DNA from: CAG-582 sp964636965
GTDB lineage: Bacteria > Bacillota_I > Bacilli_A > RF39 > UBA660
Assembly: GCA_964636965.1 (NCBI GenBank)
Contig: CAZWST010000032.1
Coordinates: 1 to 17,669 of the forward strand
DNA: 17,669 nt
Direction: 5' to 3'
Both the position numbers and the translations under genes were made by a program. The notes beneath the pieces are model-generated. The model did not search any database and was not told the origin of the DNA. It was given only the letters and a program-made list of their open reading frames with translations. Below, piece by piece: positions 1 to 7,951 of the stretch; position 1 is the stretch's first letter; every line of letters starts with the position of its first letter.

Positions 1-1
1 A

Positions 2-2458
2 GAAATATTGGGATTATGCTTTGCCAGATAATCAAAAAATATTAGTCTAGATAGTGAAATTCACGATGTAAGAGATGGATTAAAACCTGTTCAAAGAAGA
101 ATAATTTATGCAATGTTTATCGACCACAACACTAACGATAAACAATTAAAAAAGTGTGCCAATGCTGTTGGTAATGTTTTAGGTAAATTCCATCCACACG
201 GAGATACATCAGTGTATGATGCTTTAATTCGTATGAGTCAAAATTGGAAACAAAATCATGTTTTAATTGAAGTAGGCGGAAATAATGGTTCAATTGATGG
301 GGATCCTCCAGCTGCAATGCGTTATACAGAAACCAGACTTGCAAAACTAGCTGATGAATTATTAAAAGACATCGAAAAGAATACAGTTCCTATGGTTTTG
401 AATTACTCAGATACTATTTTAGAGCCAACTGTCTTGCCTGCAAAATTCCCAAATTTATTAGTCAATGGTACAACAGGTATATCTGCTGGATATGCAACTA
501 ACATACCTCCTCATAATTTAGGAGAAATAATTGATGCAACAATTAAAAGAATCGATTCACCTAATTGTAGACTAGAAACGATATTAGATATTGTAAAAGG
601 GCCAGATTTTCCAACAGGTGGAATTATTGAAGGCTTAGATGGAATTAGACAAGCATTTGAAACTGGAAAAGGTAGAGTTGTTGTAAGCTGCAAGTATACT
701 TTTGAAAAGAATAAAGGTAAAGAACAAATAATAATTTCTGAAATACCTTATGAAGTAAATAAGCAACAATTAGTAAAGAAAATAGATGATATTAGACTAG
801 ACAATAAAATTGCTGGAATTGCTGAAGTCCGTGATGAATCAGATAAAGATGCTATGGTACGTATTGTAATTGACTTAAAAGCAGGTGCTGATAAGAATTT
901 AATTATGAACTACTTACTTAAAAACACTGAGTGTCAATGTAATTACAATTATAATATGGTTGCAATCGTTAATAGACGTCCAAAACTACTTGGAATAATT
1001 CCTTTAATAGATGCTTATATTGCTCATATTAAAGAAGTTATTAAAAAGAGAAGTGAATATGATTTAGCAGTAGCTAAAAAAGAAGTTCATTTAACTGAAG
1101 GTTTAGCTAAAGCTATAAGTATTTTAGATGAAGTAATTGCTGTCATTCGTGGAAGTAAAAACAAAAAAGATGCAAAAGAAAATTTGATTGAAAAATTTGA
1201 ATTTACTCCGGAACAAGCTGAAGTAATTTTAACCTTACAATTATATAAACTAACTAATACAGATATTGTAAAATTAGAAGAAGATTTAGAAAACTTAAGA
1301 AAAATTATAGCTGGCTTAGAAGCAATTCTTGGAAGTGAAGAAAAATTAGCTGCAGTAGTTAAAGAAGAACTTAAGCGTATAAAAAAAGAGTACGCTATTC
1401 CTCGTAAAACTGAAATATCTGAAACAGTTAAAGACATTTCAATATCTGCAGAAGATTTAATAATTAAAGAAAATGTCATGATTGTGCTTACAAATGAAGG
1501 ATATATAAAAAAGGTTCCAATGAAGTCATATACTTCGGCAAACGGTGATGAAACTGCGGTTAAACCTGGTGATTATCCAATTAATATTTATGAAACAACT
1601 ACCTTAAACAAAATGTTAATATTTACAAAAATGGGAAATTACATGTATATTCCTGTTAACGATATTCCATGGTGTAAGTGGAAAGATTTAGGAAAACATG
1701 TAAGTAATCTAGTAACAGTTCATCCTGATGACGCAGTTGTTGCATCCTATATTGTCAATGATGAATCATCAGATGAAGATTTAGTAATATTCACAAAACA
1801 AGGTATGGTTAAACGTACAAAGATAAGTGACTTCGTTGTATCTAGATATACAAAACTATATACAGCAATGAAACTTAAAGAAAACGATGAAATTGTAAGT
1901 GTTAAACACGATAAAGAAAATACTATAATCGTTACAAAGACAGGATATTATATATCATATAAGACAGAAGAAATTCCTTTATCATCTGCGAAATCTAGTG
2001 GTGTAAAAGGAATAAATCTAAAAGATGATGAAGTAGCATCAGGCCTTACATATAACGAAGAAGATGAATACCTAAATGTTTTTACGAATCAAAAAACAGC
2101 TAAACGTATAAAATTAACTGAATTAAATCAACTAAGTAGAGCAAAACGTGGTAGTATGGTTATAAAGAAAGTAAAAACAACAAATTATGAGATTGTAACT
2201 GCACTTATCACAAATACAAAAGATGTGATTGGTCTAGCTATGCTTGAAGATATTGGAATACTTAAAAATACTGATATTTCCATCATGGATACCTTATCAA
2301 CTGGTGGTTCTATTGCAAAGAAGAAATATGATCATGCATTCAAATTTGCTGAAGTAAAAAAAGTTGAAGATAAAAAAGATGTAAAAAAAGTTGTAAAGAA
2401 AACAAAAGAAGAAGAAAAACAAGAAAAATTGGAATTCATTGAAGATTTTAAAATATAG
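2..2458 (+). CDS. parC: DNA topoisomerase IV subunit A (ParC), 5'-partial, with an in-frame stop near the window edge
   Basis: ParC is the breakage-reunion subunit of topoisomerase IV, which decatenates daughter chromosomes with ParE. Visible landmarks are VRDGLKPVQRR (from 68), HPHGDTSVYD (about 191-220), the catalytic tyrosine in AAMRYTE (Tyr codon 323-325), LLVNGTTGISAGYAT and a C-terminal pinwheel region, ending in a Lys/Glu-rich tail that is probably disordered. No canonical GyrA box (QRRGGKG) is seen; SRAKRGS is the nearest sequence, which favours ParC over GyrA. The ATG at 113 is internal to a conserved block, so it is not the true start. The same frame can be read back to base 2 as EILG..FAR, a TAA at 29-31, then SK.I. 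This matches the usual EIxGxRFxRYSKYI block, with the stop in place of tyrosine. The gene is otherwise full length to its TAG. Identity is secure; the state of the 5' end is not. Confidence 0.93.
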
Positions 2459-2462
2459 CATA

Positions 2463-2503
2463 AAAAAAACACCTATTAAATATATATTAGTAGGTGATTT
2501 TTT
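2463..2503 (+). terminator. Intrinsic terminator after parC, overlapping the ylbD ribosome binding site
   Basis: A 10-bp stem (2470-2479 with 2487-2496, one T.G wobble) with a 7-base loop (2480-2486) is preceded by an A-run and followed by six Ts (2498-2503). The 3' arm contains AGGTG (2492-2496), the only plausible Shine-Dalgarno sequence for the ATG at 2504. The U-tract is therefore also the spacer between the ribosome binding site and the start codon. Confidence 0.8.
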
Positions 2504-2851
2504 ATGGATAAAAAAGAACTTTTTAAAAGCTTCATTGGTAATCATCCAGAAATATTAAAGTATATTAAATCAAAAGAAATGTCCTTTCAGGACTTTTATG
2601 AAATATATGATATATATGGAGAAAACAGTGATATATGGGATAAGTATTTTAAAGATAATAAAGAAGCAAATTATGATGATAATAAATTAAAAGAACTAAC
2701 TGGCATTCTAAAAAACATCAATATTGATTCGATTGAACACCACATTAATAATGCGCAAAAAGTAATTGGTATTGTTCAAGAATTAACAAAAAAGACTCCA
2801 GATATTTCTTCTACCGTTGATAATCCAATAACAAAGATTTATGGTGATTAA
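2504..2851 (+). CDS. ylbD: YlbD-like protein (putative coat-protein family)
   Basis: This 115-residue soluble acidic protein resembles the YlbD family of Bacilli. The N-terminal half has the family pattern F..F...HPEI...I....M.FQDFYE....GE.SDIWDKY (residues about 7-48), followed by a helical C-terminal half. In Bacillus subtilis YlbD is annotated as a putative spore-coat protein next to ylbE, and the following gene here is YlbE-like, so synteny supports the call. The reaction or partner is unknown. The start codon follows directly on the terminator U-tract, so expression should depend on read-through from parC and on melting of the hairpin that holds its ribosome binding site. The coat role may not apply: no clear sporulation gene cluster is visible here. 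Confidence 0.72.
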   Translation: MDKKELFKSFIGNHPEILKYIKSKEMSFQDFYEIYDIYGENSDIWDKYFKDNKEANYDDNKLKELTGILKNINIDSIEHHINNAQKVIGIVQELTKKTPDISSTVDNPITKIYGD

Positions 2852-3073
2852 ATGGAAGTATCAGTAGCTTTAAAAATTAGAGAAAATAAAAAATTATATG
2901 AATATTTAAAGAGACATTCATATTATTATATTAAATTAAATCGTAATAAAGATCATTATGAAGAATTATTAAAAGAATTTAAAAAATATAATCGTGAAGA
3001 AAATATGAACAAAATTAATGATGCAATTGATAACGCTGAAATGATATCTAGTATACTAAAAATTATGGAATAA
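2852..3073 (+). CDS. ylbE: YlbE-like family protein
   Basis: This is a 73-residue protein whose ATG directly abuts the TAA of the preceding gene, which implies translational coupling. The segment YLKRHSYYYIKLNRN (residues about 18-32) matches the YlbE signature, an aromatic pair followed by KL.RN; the rest is a charged helix. YlbE is a short conserved protein of unknown function in Bacilli, normally encoded beside YlbD. No membrane segment or signal peptide is seen. The last codons and stop lie in the 5' arm of a terminator hairpin, so the two-gene unit ends here. Family assignment rests on motif memory and synteny; a function is not claimed. Confidence 0.72.
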   Translation: MEVSVALKIRENKKLYEYLKRHSYYYIKLNRNKDHYEELLKEFKKYNREENMNKINDAIDNAEMISSILKIME

Positions 3074-3094
3074 TAGTAAAGTATTATTCCTTTT
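3067..3094 (+). terminator. Intrinsic terminator after ylbE
   Basis: A perfect 9-bp inverted repeat, GGAATAATA (3067-3075) and TATTATTCC (3082-3090), has a 6-base loop and is followed by TTTT. The ylbE stop codon (3071-3073) lies inside the 5' arm. The U-tract is short, so termination may be partial. Confidence 0.65.
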
Positions 3095-3097
3095 ATA

Positions 3098-3126
3098 TTG
3101 AAAAAAAATAACATCTAAACTATAAT
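3098..3126 (+). promoter_or_regulatory. Sigma-A-type promoter of the large pilin-like gene
   Basis: TTGAAA (3098-3103) and a consensus TATAAT (3121-3126) are separated by exactly 17 bases. The predicted transcript starts near 3133 and carries GAGAGG (3139-3144) ahead of the ATG at 3157. That ribosome binding site spacing, about 12 bases, is longer than usual. Confidence 0.75.
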
Positions 3127-3156
3127 AAATATAGAATAGAGAGGATTGTTTATAGA

Positions 3157-5196
3157 ATGAAGAAAAAAGATAATGGTTTCACTCTTGTAGAGCTATTAGC
3201 AGTTATTGTTATACTAGCTCTTTTATTGATAATTGTTATACCACAAATATTAGATACAACTAATCAAGCAAAAAAAGAATTATTTTATGAATATTCAGGA
3301 AGAGTTCAAAGTAAAGCAATTGCCAAATACATACAAGATATGGATGATGAAACAATTAAAGATACATGTCGTGTTTATGACATAAGTACAGATTTAGATT
3401 TAGAAAACACTGGAGACTTCGAAGGTTGGGCAAAAGTAAGTCGTAAACTAACTAGTAATGGTTCAACCACAAAAGGAACAGCTAGAGTAGAACTACCACA
3501 AGTTGAAAAGGTAGTAGGAGTTAAATACTGTATAGCAGATGGGACAACTTGTACACCCGATACTGATTACCAATTTGAGGAAGGAACTAATAAACCTGTA
3601 GTATTAAAAAACATTAATAAAGGTCAAGTATTATGTGCATACGAAACTTACCCAGAAGCTGGAGTAGTAAAAAAATCAGGTACAGTATGTCAAACATTCA
3701 GCCAAATAAGTGCTGAAAATCTTGTTGGCGAATATGAATATGATGTAATTTTAACTATGAAAGATAGGGATAGAGCAGTAAATAATATTAATCTCAATGA
3801 TAATACAACAAAAGAACAGTTCTTCCAAGCTATTGATGATTTTAAAGAAGCAGCTAAATCAAAAAAGGTAAATCCTATGGCAATTGCATCCCCAACTTGT
3901 AACGCATCTGATCCAGTTACATATAAAGGAACTACAACTATTAAAAATGCACCTACAACTACTACAACAACTACAGCTAAAAAGGATTGTCCAACATTAA
4001 GTCTAGAGCAAAGTACATTTGAAATTATATTAAATCCAAATGGTGGAACACTAGAAAACACTATGATAAGTCAATGTGCTGATTGTGGTTCATCAGAAAA
4101 TATTGCCTCTCCAACAAGAGATGGATATATCTTTGATGGATGGTACTATGATAAAGCATTTAGTAAGGCTCTTATCGGTTCTGCATCTAACCGTGTAGAA
4201 AAGTCACCAATAATTAATGCAAGTGGATGTGTAACAGGATATAACCGAGTTTATCTATACGCTAAATGGGTATTAGACGAATCAAAAACAACAACTTCTC
4301 CTGGAGTTATTACAGTTAAGCCATCTACAACAGATCCAAGCAACACAGCACCAAGTACTACACATGATATCACTGAAACAACTACATCAAGAAATATAAA
4401 TGATGACACACTAAAACTAAGTTCACTAACAGTTTCTGGTTATGATATAGGTTTTGATCCAACTAAATTTGATTATCGTGTTGAAATACCTTTCTCACAA
4501 ACAAGTATTGGAGTAAATGCAACTGCTAATACACCAAATGTTACTGATGTAGCAATAGATGATACAAATAACTTAAATGTTGGTAATAATGTAATCTTAA
4601 TTACTCTAAATAATCATGAGACAAACAAATCTACTTATTATCGTGTAGTAGTTGTAAGACTAGATGAAGGTGGCAAAGCACCAACCCAAAGTGAGCGTCC
4701 AAGCCAAGGAGAATGGGACCCATCATCAGGATTACCTGATCCATCACTTGATGAGTCAAACGCCTCATTAAGATCTTTACAAATTTCAGGATATGATTTC
4801 TCATTTGACCCAAATACATATAGCTATGACTTAGAAGTAGCATCACTTGACCCATTAGGAATAAGTTATCAAACAGCTGTAAAAGGAGCTTTTGTTACAA
4901 TTACAGGAAATAATAACATAAAAGATGGCAGTGAAATAGAAGTCATCGTTGTAAGTTTAAATGGTTTTTATAACAAGCACTATAAAATAACTGTAAGATA
5001 TAATAAGGCTGAATCAACTGGTACTAGATACTTGAGAAATCTTGCAATCGTTTTAGGAATTATTCTAGGAGTACTCCTTGTAATATCTAAGTCTAATAAA
5101 TCAAGAGGTAAACGTATCATTAAGAAAAAAGAAGAAAATACAAACCAATTTAACAATTCAGATCAAAACGTCAATCAAAATGATAACTTAATATAG
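3157..5196 (+). CDS. Large modular surface protein with a prepilin-type N-terminus, InlB-like and cadherin-like repeats and a C-terminal membrane anchor
   Basis: This 679-residue protein starts MKKKDNG/FTLVELLAV, a type III (prepilin) signal with the G/F cleavage site after residue 7, Glu at mature position 5 and a hydrophobic helix to about residue 31. Next come a pilin-like domain (about 32-250), a run of seven Thr (267-273), an InlB/Listeria-Bacteroides-type repeat (about 288-372: NPNGG, PTRDGYIFDGWYYD, LYAKWV), a Thr/Ser/Pro-rich linker, and two cadherin-like beta-sandwich repeats (about 419-503 and 536-618, sharing SGYD-F-FDP--Y-Y). A second hydrophobic segment (about 628-645) is followed by a basic tail. 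About ten cysteines may form disulphides. The domain plan suggests an adhesin or minor pilin held at both ends. No pilus ATPase or prepilin peptidase gene is nearby. It has its own promoter, and no clear terminator follows it. Confidence 0.85.
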   Translation: MKKKDNGFTLVELLAVIVILALLLIIVIPQILDTTNQAKKELFYEYSGRVQSKAIAKYIQDMDDETIKDTCRVYDISTDLDLENTGDFEGWAKVSRKLTSNGSTTKGTARVELPQVEKVVGVKYCIADGTTCTPDTDYQFEEGTNKPVVLKNINKGQVLCAYETYPEAGVVKKSGTVCQTFSQISAENLVGEYEYDVILTMKDRDRAVNNINLNDNTTKEQFFQAIDDFKEAAKSKKVNPMAIASPTCNASDPVTYKGTTTIKNAPTTTTTTTAKKDCPTLSLEQSTFEIILNPNGGTLENTMISQCADCGSSENIASPTRDGYIFDGWYYDKAFSKALIGSASNRVEKSPIINASGCVTGYNRVYLYAKWVLDESKTTTSPGVITVKPSTTDPSNTAPSTTHDITETTTSRNINDDTLKLSSLTVSGYDIGFDPTKFDYRVEIPFSQTSIGVNATANTPNVTDVAIDDTNNLNVGNNVILITLNNHETNKSTYYRVVVVRLDEGGKAPTQSERPSQGEWDPSSGLPDPSLDESNASLRSLQISGYDFSFDPNTYSYDLEVASLDPLGISYQTAVKGAFVTITGNNNIKDGSEIEVIVVSLNGFYNKHYKITVRYNKAESTGTRYLRNLAIVLGIILGVLLVISKSNKSRGKRIIKKKEENTNQFNNSDQNVNQNDNLI

Positions 5197-5242
5197 TTAT
5201 CCTTTGGTTGTAAAATGTTTATTATAAAATAAATCTAATATA

Positions 5243-5271
5243 TTGACTAAATTAGTAAATGTATATATAAT
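5243..5271 (+). promoter_or_regulatory. Sigma-A-type promoter of the small pilin gene
   Basis: TTGACT (5243-5248) and TATAAT (5266-5271) have a 17-base spacer. AAAGAGG (5285-5291) sits 8 bases before the ATG at 5300. The 103-base gap 5197-5299 otherwise shows no convincing terminator hairpin, so read-through from the large pilin-like gene is possible. Confidence 0.78.
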
Positions 5272-5299
5272 TGAAGTATAGTAGAAAGAGGAATTAAAT

Positions 5300-5818
5300 A
5301 TGAAAAAGAAAAACGGTTTTACATTAGTTGAATTATTAGCAGTTATCGTTGTATTAGCAATTATCATGATAATCGCCATACCTTCTGTTCTAGAAGTAAT
5401 GAATACTGCAAGAAAGAAATCATTCTCAATGTATGTTAACAAAGTTGTTTCAGGAGTTCAAACTCAATATGTCTATGATTCAAACAGTGGCGCTATCCAA
5501 GGAGCAGGTTATTATGTTTATAATATAAAAACAGATTTAAACCTAACTGCTACAGGAGCTTATCAAGGATTTGTTACAGTTAATGCAACAGATGTAGATA
5601 ATCCTCAATATATTATTGAATTATATGATAACAACTATATGCTACATGCATACAATATTTCTAGCAAGGGAATGCCAGATGAAAATGAACCATTAATTTT
5701 CCCATTAGATCGTACTAAAATTGCTGATAGCAATTATAAAGCATGTCAAGCAGCTGCAGGTAACCCAACACCTCCAGTTTCATGTTACACTAAAGAAGGA
5801 TATCTTTTAAGTCAATAA
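5300..5818 (+). CDS. Type IV pilin/pseudopilin-like protein
   Basis: This 172-residue protein begins MKKKNG/FTLVELLAV, a prepilin signal with cleavage after Gly6 and Glu at mature position 5, followed by a hydrophobic alpha1 helix to about residue 30. The rest is a short globular domain ending in a disulphide-sized loop (Cys149 and Cys162), like the D-region of type IV pilins. The segment YNIKTDLNLTATGAYQGF (about residues 74-91) closely parallels YDISTDLDLENTGDFEGW in the upstream 679-residue protein, so the two share a pilin domain. It would be processed by a prepilin peptidase and assembled in, or held at, the membrane; the machinery must be encoded elsewhere. It could be a major pilin or a competence pseudopilin; the sequence does not decide. 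It has its own promoter and a strong terminator. Confidence 0.85.
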   Translation: MKKKNGFTLVELLAVIVVLAIIMIIAIPSVLEVMNTARKKSFSMYVNKVVSGVQTQYVYDSNSGAIQGAGYYVYNIKTDLNLTATGAYQGFVTVNATDVDNPQYIIELYDNNYMLHAYNISSKGMPDENEPLIFPLDRTKIADSNYKACQAAAGNPTPPVSCYTKEGYLLSQ

Positions 5819-5830
5819 TTGTTAAATAGA

Positions 5831-5858
5831 AAACAACTATATATTAGTTGTTTTTTTT
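5831..5858 (+). terminator. Intrinsic terminator after the small pilin gene
   Basis: AAACAACTA (5831-5839) pairs with TAGTTGTTT (5845-5853) around a 5-base loop, and an eight-T run occupies 5851-5858. The T-run abuts the promoter of the next gene. Confidence 0.82.
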
Positions 5859-5859
5859 A

Positions 5860-5868
5860 TGCTATAAT
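5860..5868 (+). promoter_or_regulatory. Extended -10 promoter of the nfo-rnfC-rnfD-TM2 operon
   Basis: TGCTATAAT (5860-5868) is an extended -10 element directly after the terminator T-run. At 17-base spacing the -35 position falls inside the hairpin and reads TATATT, so recognition probably relies on the TG extension. The predicted leader is only about 10 bases and holds the ribosome binding site AGGTAGGTGG (5872-5881). Confidence 0.68.
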
Positions 5869-5885
5869 TTAAGGTAGGTGGTAAT

Positions 5886-6779
5886 ATGTTATTATTAGGA
5901 AGTCATGTATCATATAAAAATGATACTCAATTAATTGGAAGTGTAAATGAAGCATTAAGTTATGGATCTAATGCATTCATGTTTTATACGGGTGCACCTC
6001 AAAATACACAAAGAGGTCCAATTGATGATTTGAAAACAATTGAAGCGTTAAAAATAATGAAAGAAAACAATATAAAATTAGAAAATGTTATATGTCATGC
6101 ACCATATATAGTAAATCTAGCTAATAATCAAGATTTAGAAAAATATCAGTTTGCTCAAAACTTTTTAAGAAATGAAATAGATAGATGTGAAACACTAGGT
6201 GTAAAATATATTGTTTTACATCCTGGAAGTGCAACGAAATTAGAAAGAACTTATGCCATTAATAATATTATAAATGGTTTAAATAATATCTTAGTTGCTG
6301 AGGATAAAATCGTGATTTTACTTGAGACTATGGCTGGCAAAGGAACTGAAATTGGTATTTCTATTGAAGAACTAAAATACATAATAGACAGAATTAATTA
6401 TAAAGATAAAATAGGTGTATGTCTCGATACATGCCATTTAAATGATTCAGGAATCGATATTTCCGCTTTTGATGACTATTTAAATGAATTCGATAAAAGC
6501 ATTGGAATCAATAAAATTGGTTGTATTCATGTAAATGATTCAAAAAATCCAATAAACTCACATAAAGATAGACATGAAAATATCGGATTTGGTACAATTG
6601 GCTGGGATAATTTAATTAAAGTTATTTATAATGAGCGTTTAGAAAATGTACCAAAGATATTAGAAACACCTTATGTAGATCGTGAATATGCTCCATATAA
6701 ACAAGAAATAGATGCTATTAAAAATAAAACATTCAATCCGAATTTATATGAAGATATATTAAATTATTATCATAAATAG
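5886..6779 (+). CDS. nfo: Endonuclease IV (apurinic/apyrimidinic endonuclease)
   Basis: Endonuclease IV cleaves DNA 5' to abasic sites in base-excision repair and acts in the cytoplasm. The 297-residue protein is a full-length TIM barrel with all expected metal ligands: His71 (CHAPY), His112 (LHPGS), Glu147 (LLETMAG), Asp181 and His184 (CLDTCH), His215 (IHVNDSK), Asp228 and His230 (KDRHENIGFG) and Glu260 (LETPY). These support a trinuclear zinc centre. The ATG at 5886 is preceded by a strong AGGTAGGTGG and a promoter only 18 bases upstream. It is the first gene of an apparent four-gene operon; the rnfC-like gene starts 8 bases after its stop, with the stop codon (TAG) inside the rnfC ribosome binding site. 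No functional link between repair and the redox genes is evident. Confidence 0.95.
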   Translation: MLLLGSHVSYKNDTQLIGSVNEALSYGSNAFMFYTGAPQNTQRGPIDDLKTIEALKIMKENNIKLENVICHAPYIVNLANNQDLEKYQFAQNFLRNEIDRCETLGVKYIVLHPGSATKLERTYAINNIINGLNNILVAEDKIVILLETMAGKGTEIGISIEELKYIIDRINYKDKIGVCLDTCHLNDSGIDISAFDDYLNEFDKSIGINKIGCIHVNDSKNPINSHKDRHENIGFGTIGWDNLIKVIYNERLENVPKILETPYVDREYAPYKQEIDAIKNKTFNPNLYEDILNYYHK

Positions 6780-6787
6780 GTGAAGAC

Positions 6788-7951
6788 ATGAATAAGAAAG
6801 TTTCTATAAGAAGTAATACTTCTTTAAATGATAAAGTTGAATACTTTTTAAATCCCGATTATATATACATAGAGTTGCTTAAAAGCGATAATATTTTAAC
6901 TGAAGTGGGATCTAAAGTACTAAAAGAAGAACCAATAATAAAAAGATTTAATGAAATAATCTATAGTAGTGTCTCTGGGAAAATAATAGGTACAACTGAT
7001 TCAATTTATATAAATAACAAGCAAGTAAACTGTCTTGTAATTGAAAACGATTATAAAGAAAAAAATTATAATAAAAAAGGCGCTGTAAAATATATCAGCG
7101 AATATAACGAAAAAGAATTTGTTCAATTAATAAAGAAATATGGATTTAACGAATTAGATTTTACCAAATCATATAAAACTTTAATAGTAACTGGTATTGA
7201 TAAAGATCCATACGAAAAGACGTATTCATATATCTTGAATAATCATTGTACAAAGATTTTAGAAGTAATAGATGCTTTATCTAATATCTTAAAGTTGGAA
7301 AATGCCTATTTAGCTGTAAATAATCATGACAATAATAATATTGTAAATTTAACAAGTCATATTGGTACATATCCAAATATAAAATTAAAACTATTATCAG
7401 ATACATATCCTAGTGGCTTTAAAGAATTAGTCATTAAAAATACACTTACTAGAAGACAAATCACTGAAGGTTATATATATTTAACGGTTGAAGACATTTA
7501 TAATATTTATAATATTTTAAAAAGAAGAAAACCAATTACTGAAAAATTAATTACCTTATCTGGTAATTCAATTGAAGAAAGTAAAGTAATAAATGTAAAA
7601 ATAGGAACATCTATAGCTGATATAATAACAAATTGTTGTGAAATAATTAATGATAAATACTTTGTAGTTACAAATGGGCTGATAGCTGGTGTTACATTAA
7701 CATCGCTTAATCAAATAGTAACTAAAGATTTAAGATCAATATTTTTAAATACTAAAAATAAAGATACTGAGAAAAAATGTATTAACTGTGGATTATGTAA
7801 CGTTAAATGTCCAGTTGGATTAAATCCTAAATATTTAAAAGAACATAAAAAAGCCGATAGATCAAAATGCCTTAATTGTGGCTTGTGTACATACATTTGC
7901 CCATCTAAGATTAATTTTAAAGAATATTTAAACGGAGGAAAAAATGAATAA
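6788..7951 (+). CDS. rnfC: Divergent RnfC-like electron-transport subunit (two 4Fe-4S clusters, nucleotide-binding loop not recognisable)
   Basis: RnfC is the peripheral NADH/flavin and Fe-S subunit of the ion-translocating Rnf ferredoxin:NAD oxidoreductase. Supporting features of this 387-residue protein are the N-terminal barrel-sandwich motif YSSVSGKI (59-66), the region TYPSGFKELVIKNTLTRR, the SLBB-like part with KVINVKIGTSIADII, and two C-terminal ferredoxin motifs, C331-C334-C337-C341P and C361-C364-C367-C371P. Oddly, where RnfC normally carries the Gly-rich GxGGAGFPT loop and the NGAECEPY strand, this protein has YGFNELDF (118-125) and TGIDKDPY (135-142). The recognisable flavin/NADH loop is therefore gone. 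It overlaps rnfD by 8 bases, so the two are coupled. RnfG, E, A and B are not in the window. Family membership is fairly sure; an NADH-linked function is doubtful. Confidence 0.82.
   Translation: MNKKVSIRSNTSLNDKVEYFLNPDYIYIELLKSDNILTEVGSKVLKEEPIIKRFNEIIYSSVSGKIIGTTDSIYINNKQVNCLVIENDYKEKNYNKKGAVKYISEYNEKEFVQLIKKYGFNELDFTKSYKTLIVTGIDKDPYEKTYSYILNNHCTKILEVIDALSNILKLENAYLAVNNHDNNNIVNLTSHIGTYPNIKLKLLSDTYPSGFKELVIKNTLTRRQITEGYIYLTVEDIYNIYNILKRRKPITEKLITLSGNSIEESKVINVKIGTSIADIITNCCEIINDKYFVVTNGLIAGVTLTSLNQIVTKDLRSIFLNTKNKDTEKKCINCGLCNVKCPVGLNPKYLKEHKKADRSKCLNCGLCTYICPSKINFKEYLNGGKNE

Noticed and set aside
3..47. A second frame at the window start reads YWDYALPD, suggesting a frameshift in parC.
   Set aside because: The main frame aligns with the ParC N-terminal block on both sides of the TAA without an indel (EILG..FAR, SK.I, DVRDG). 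The YWDYALPD reading does not continue and hits TAG within a few codons.
132..1479. Long minus-strand open frames inside parC (for example 1087-1479).
   Set aside because: They lie antisense to a strongly conserved gene and have low-complexity translations, no ribosome binding site and no recognisable motif.
2297..2545. Minus-strand frame rich in Phe covering the parC end.
   Set aside because: It is the complement of the Lys/Glu-rich parC tail (AAA/GAA codons give TTT/TTC), not a real gene.
3949..3980. ACA/ACT trinucleotide run as a repeat or phase-variable tract.
   Set aside because: It is a mixed-codon poly-Thr stretch in a stalk region, too short and too mixed for slippage to be likely. 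Length changes of whole codons would not switch the gene off.
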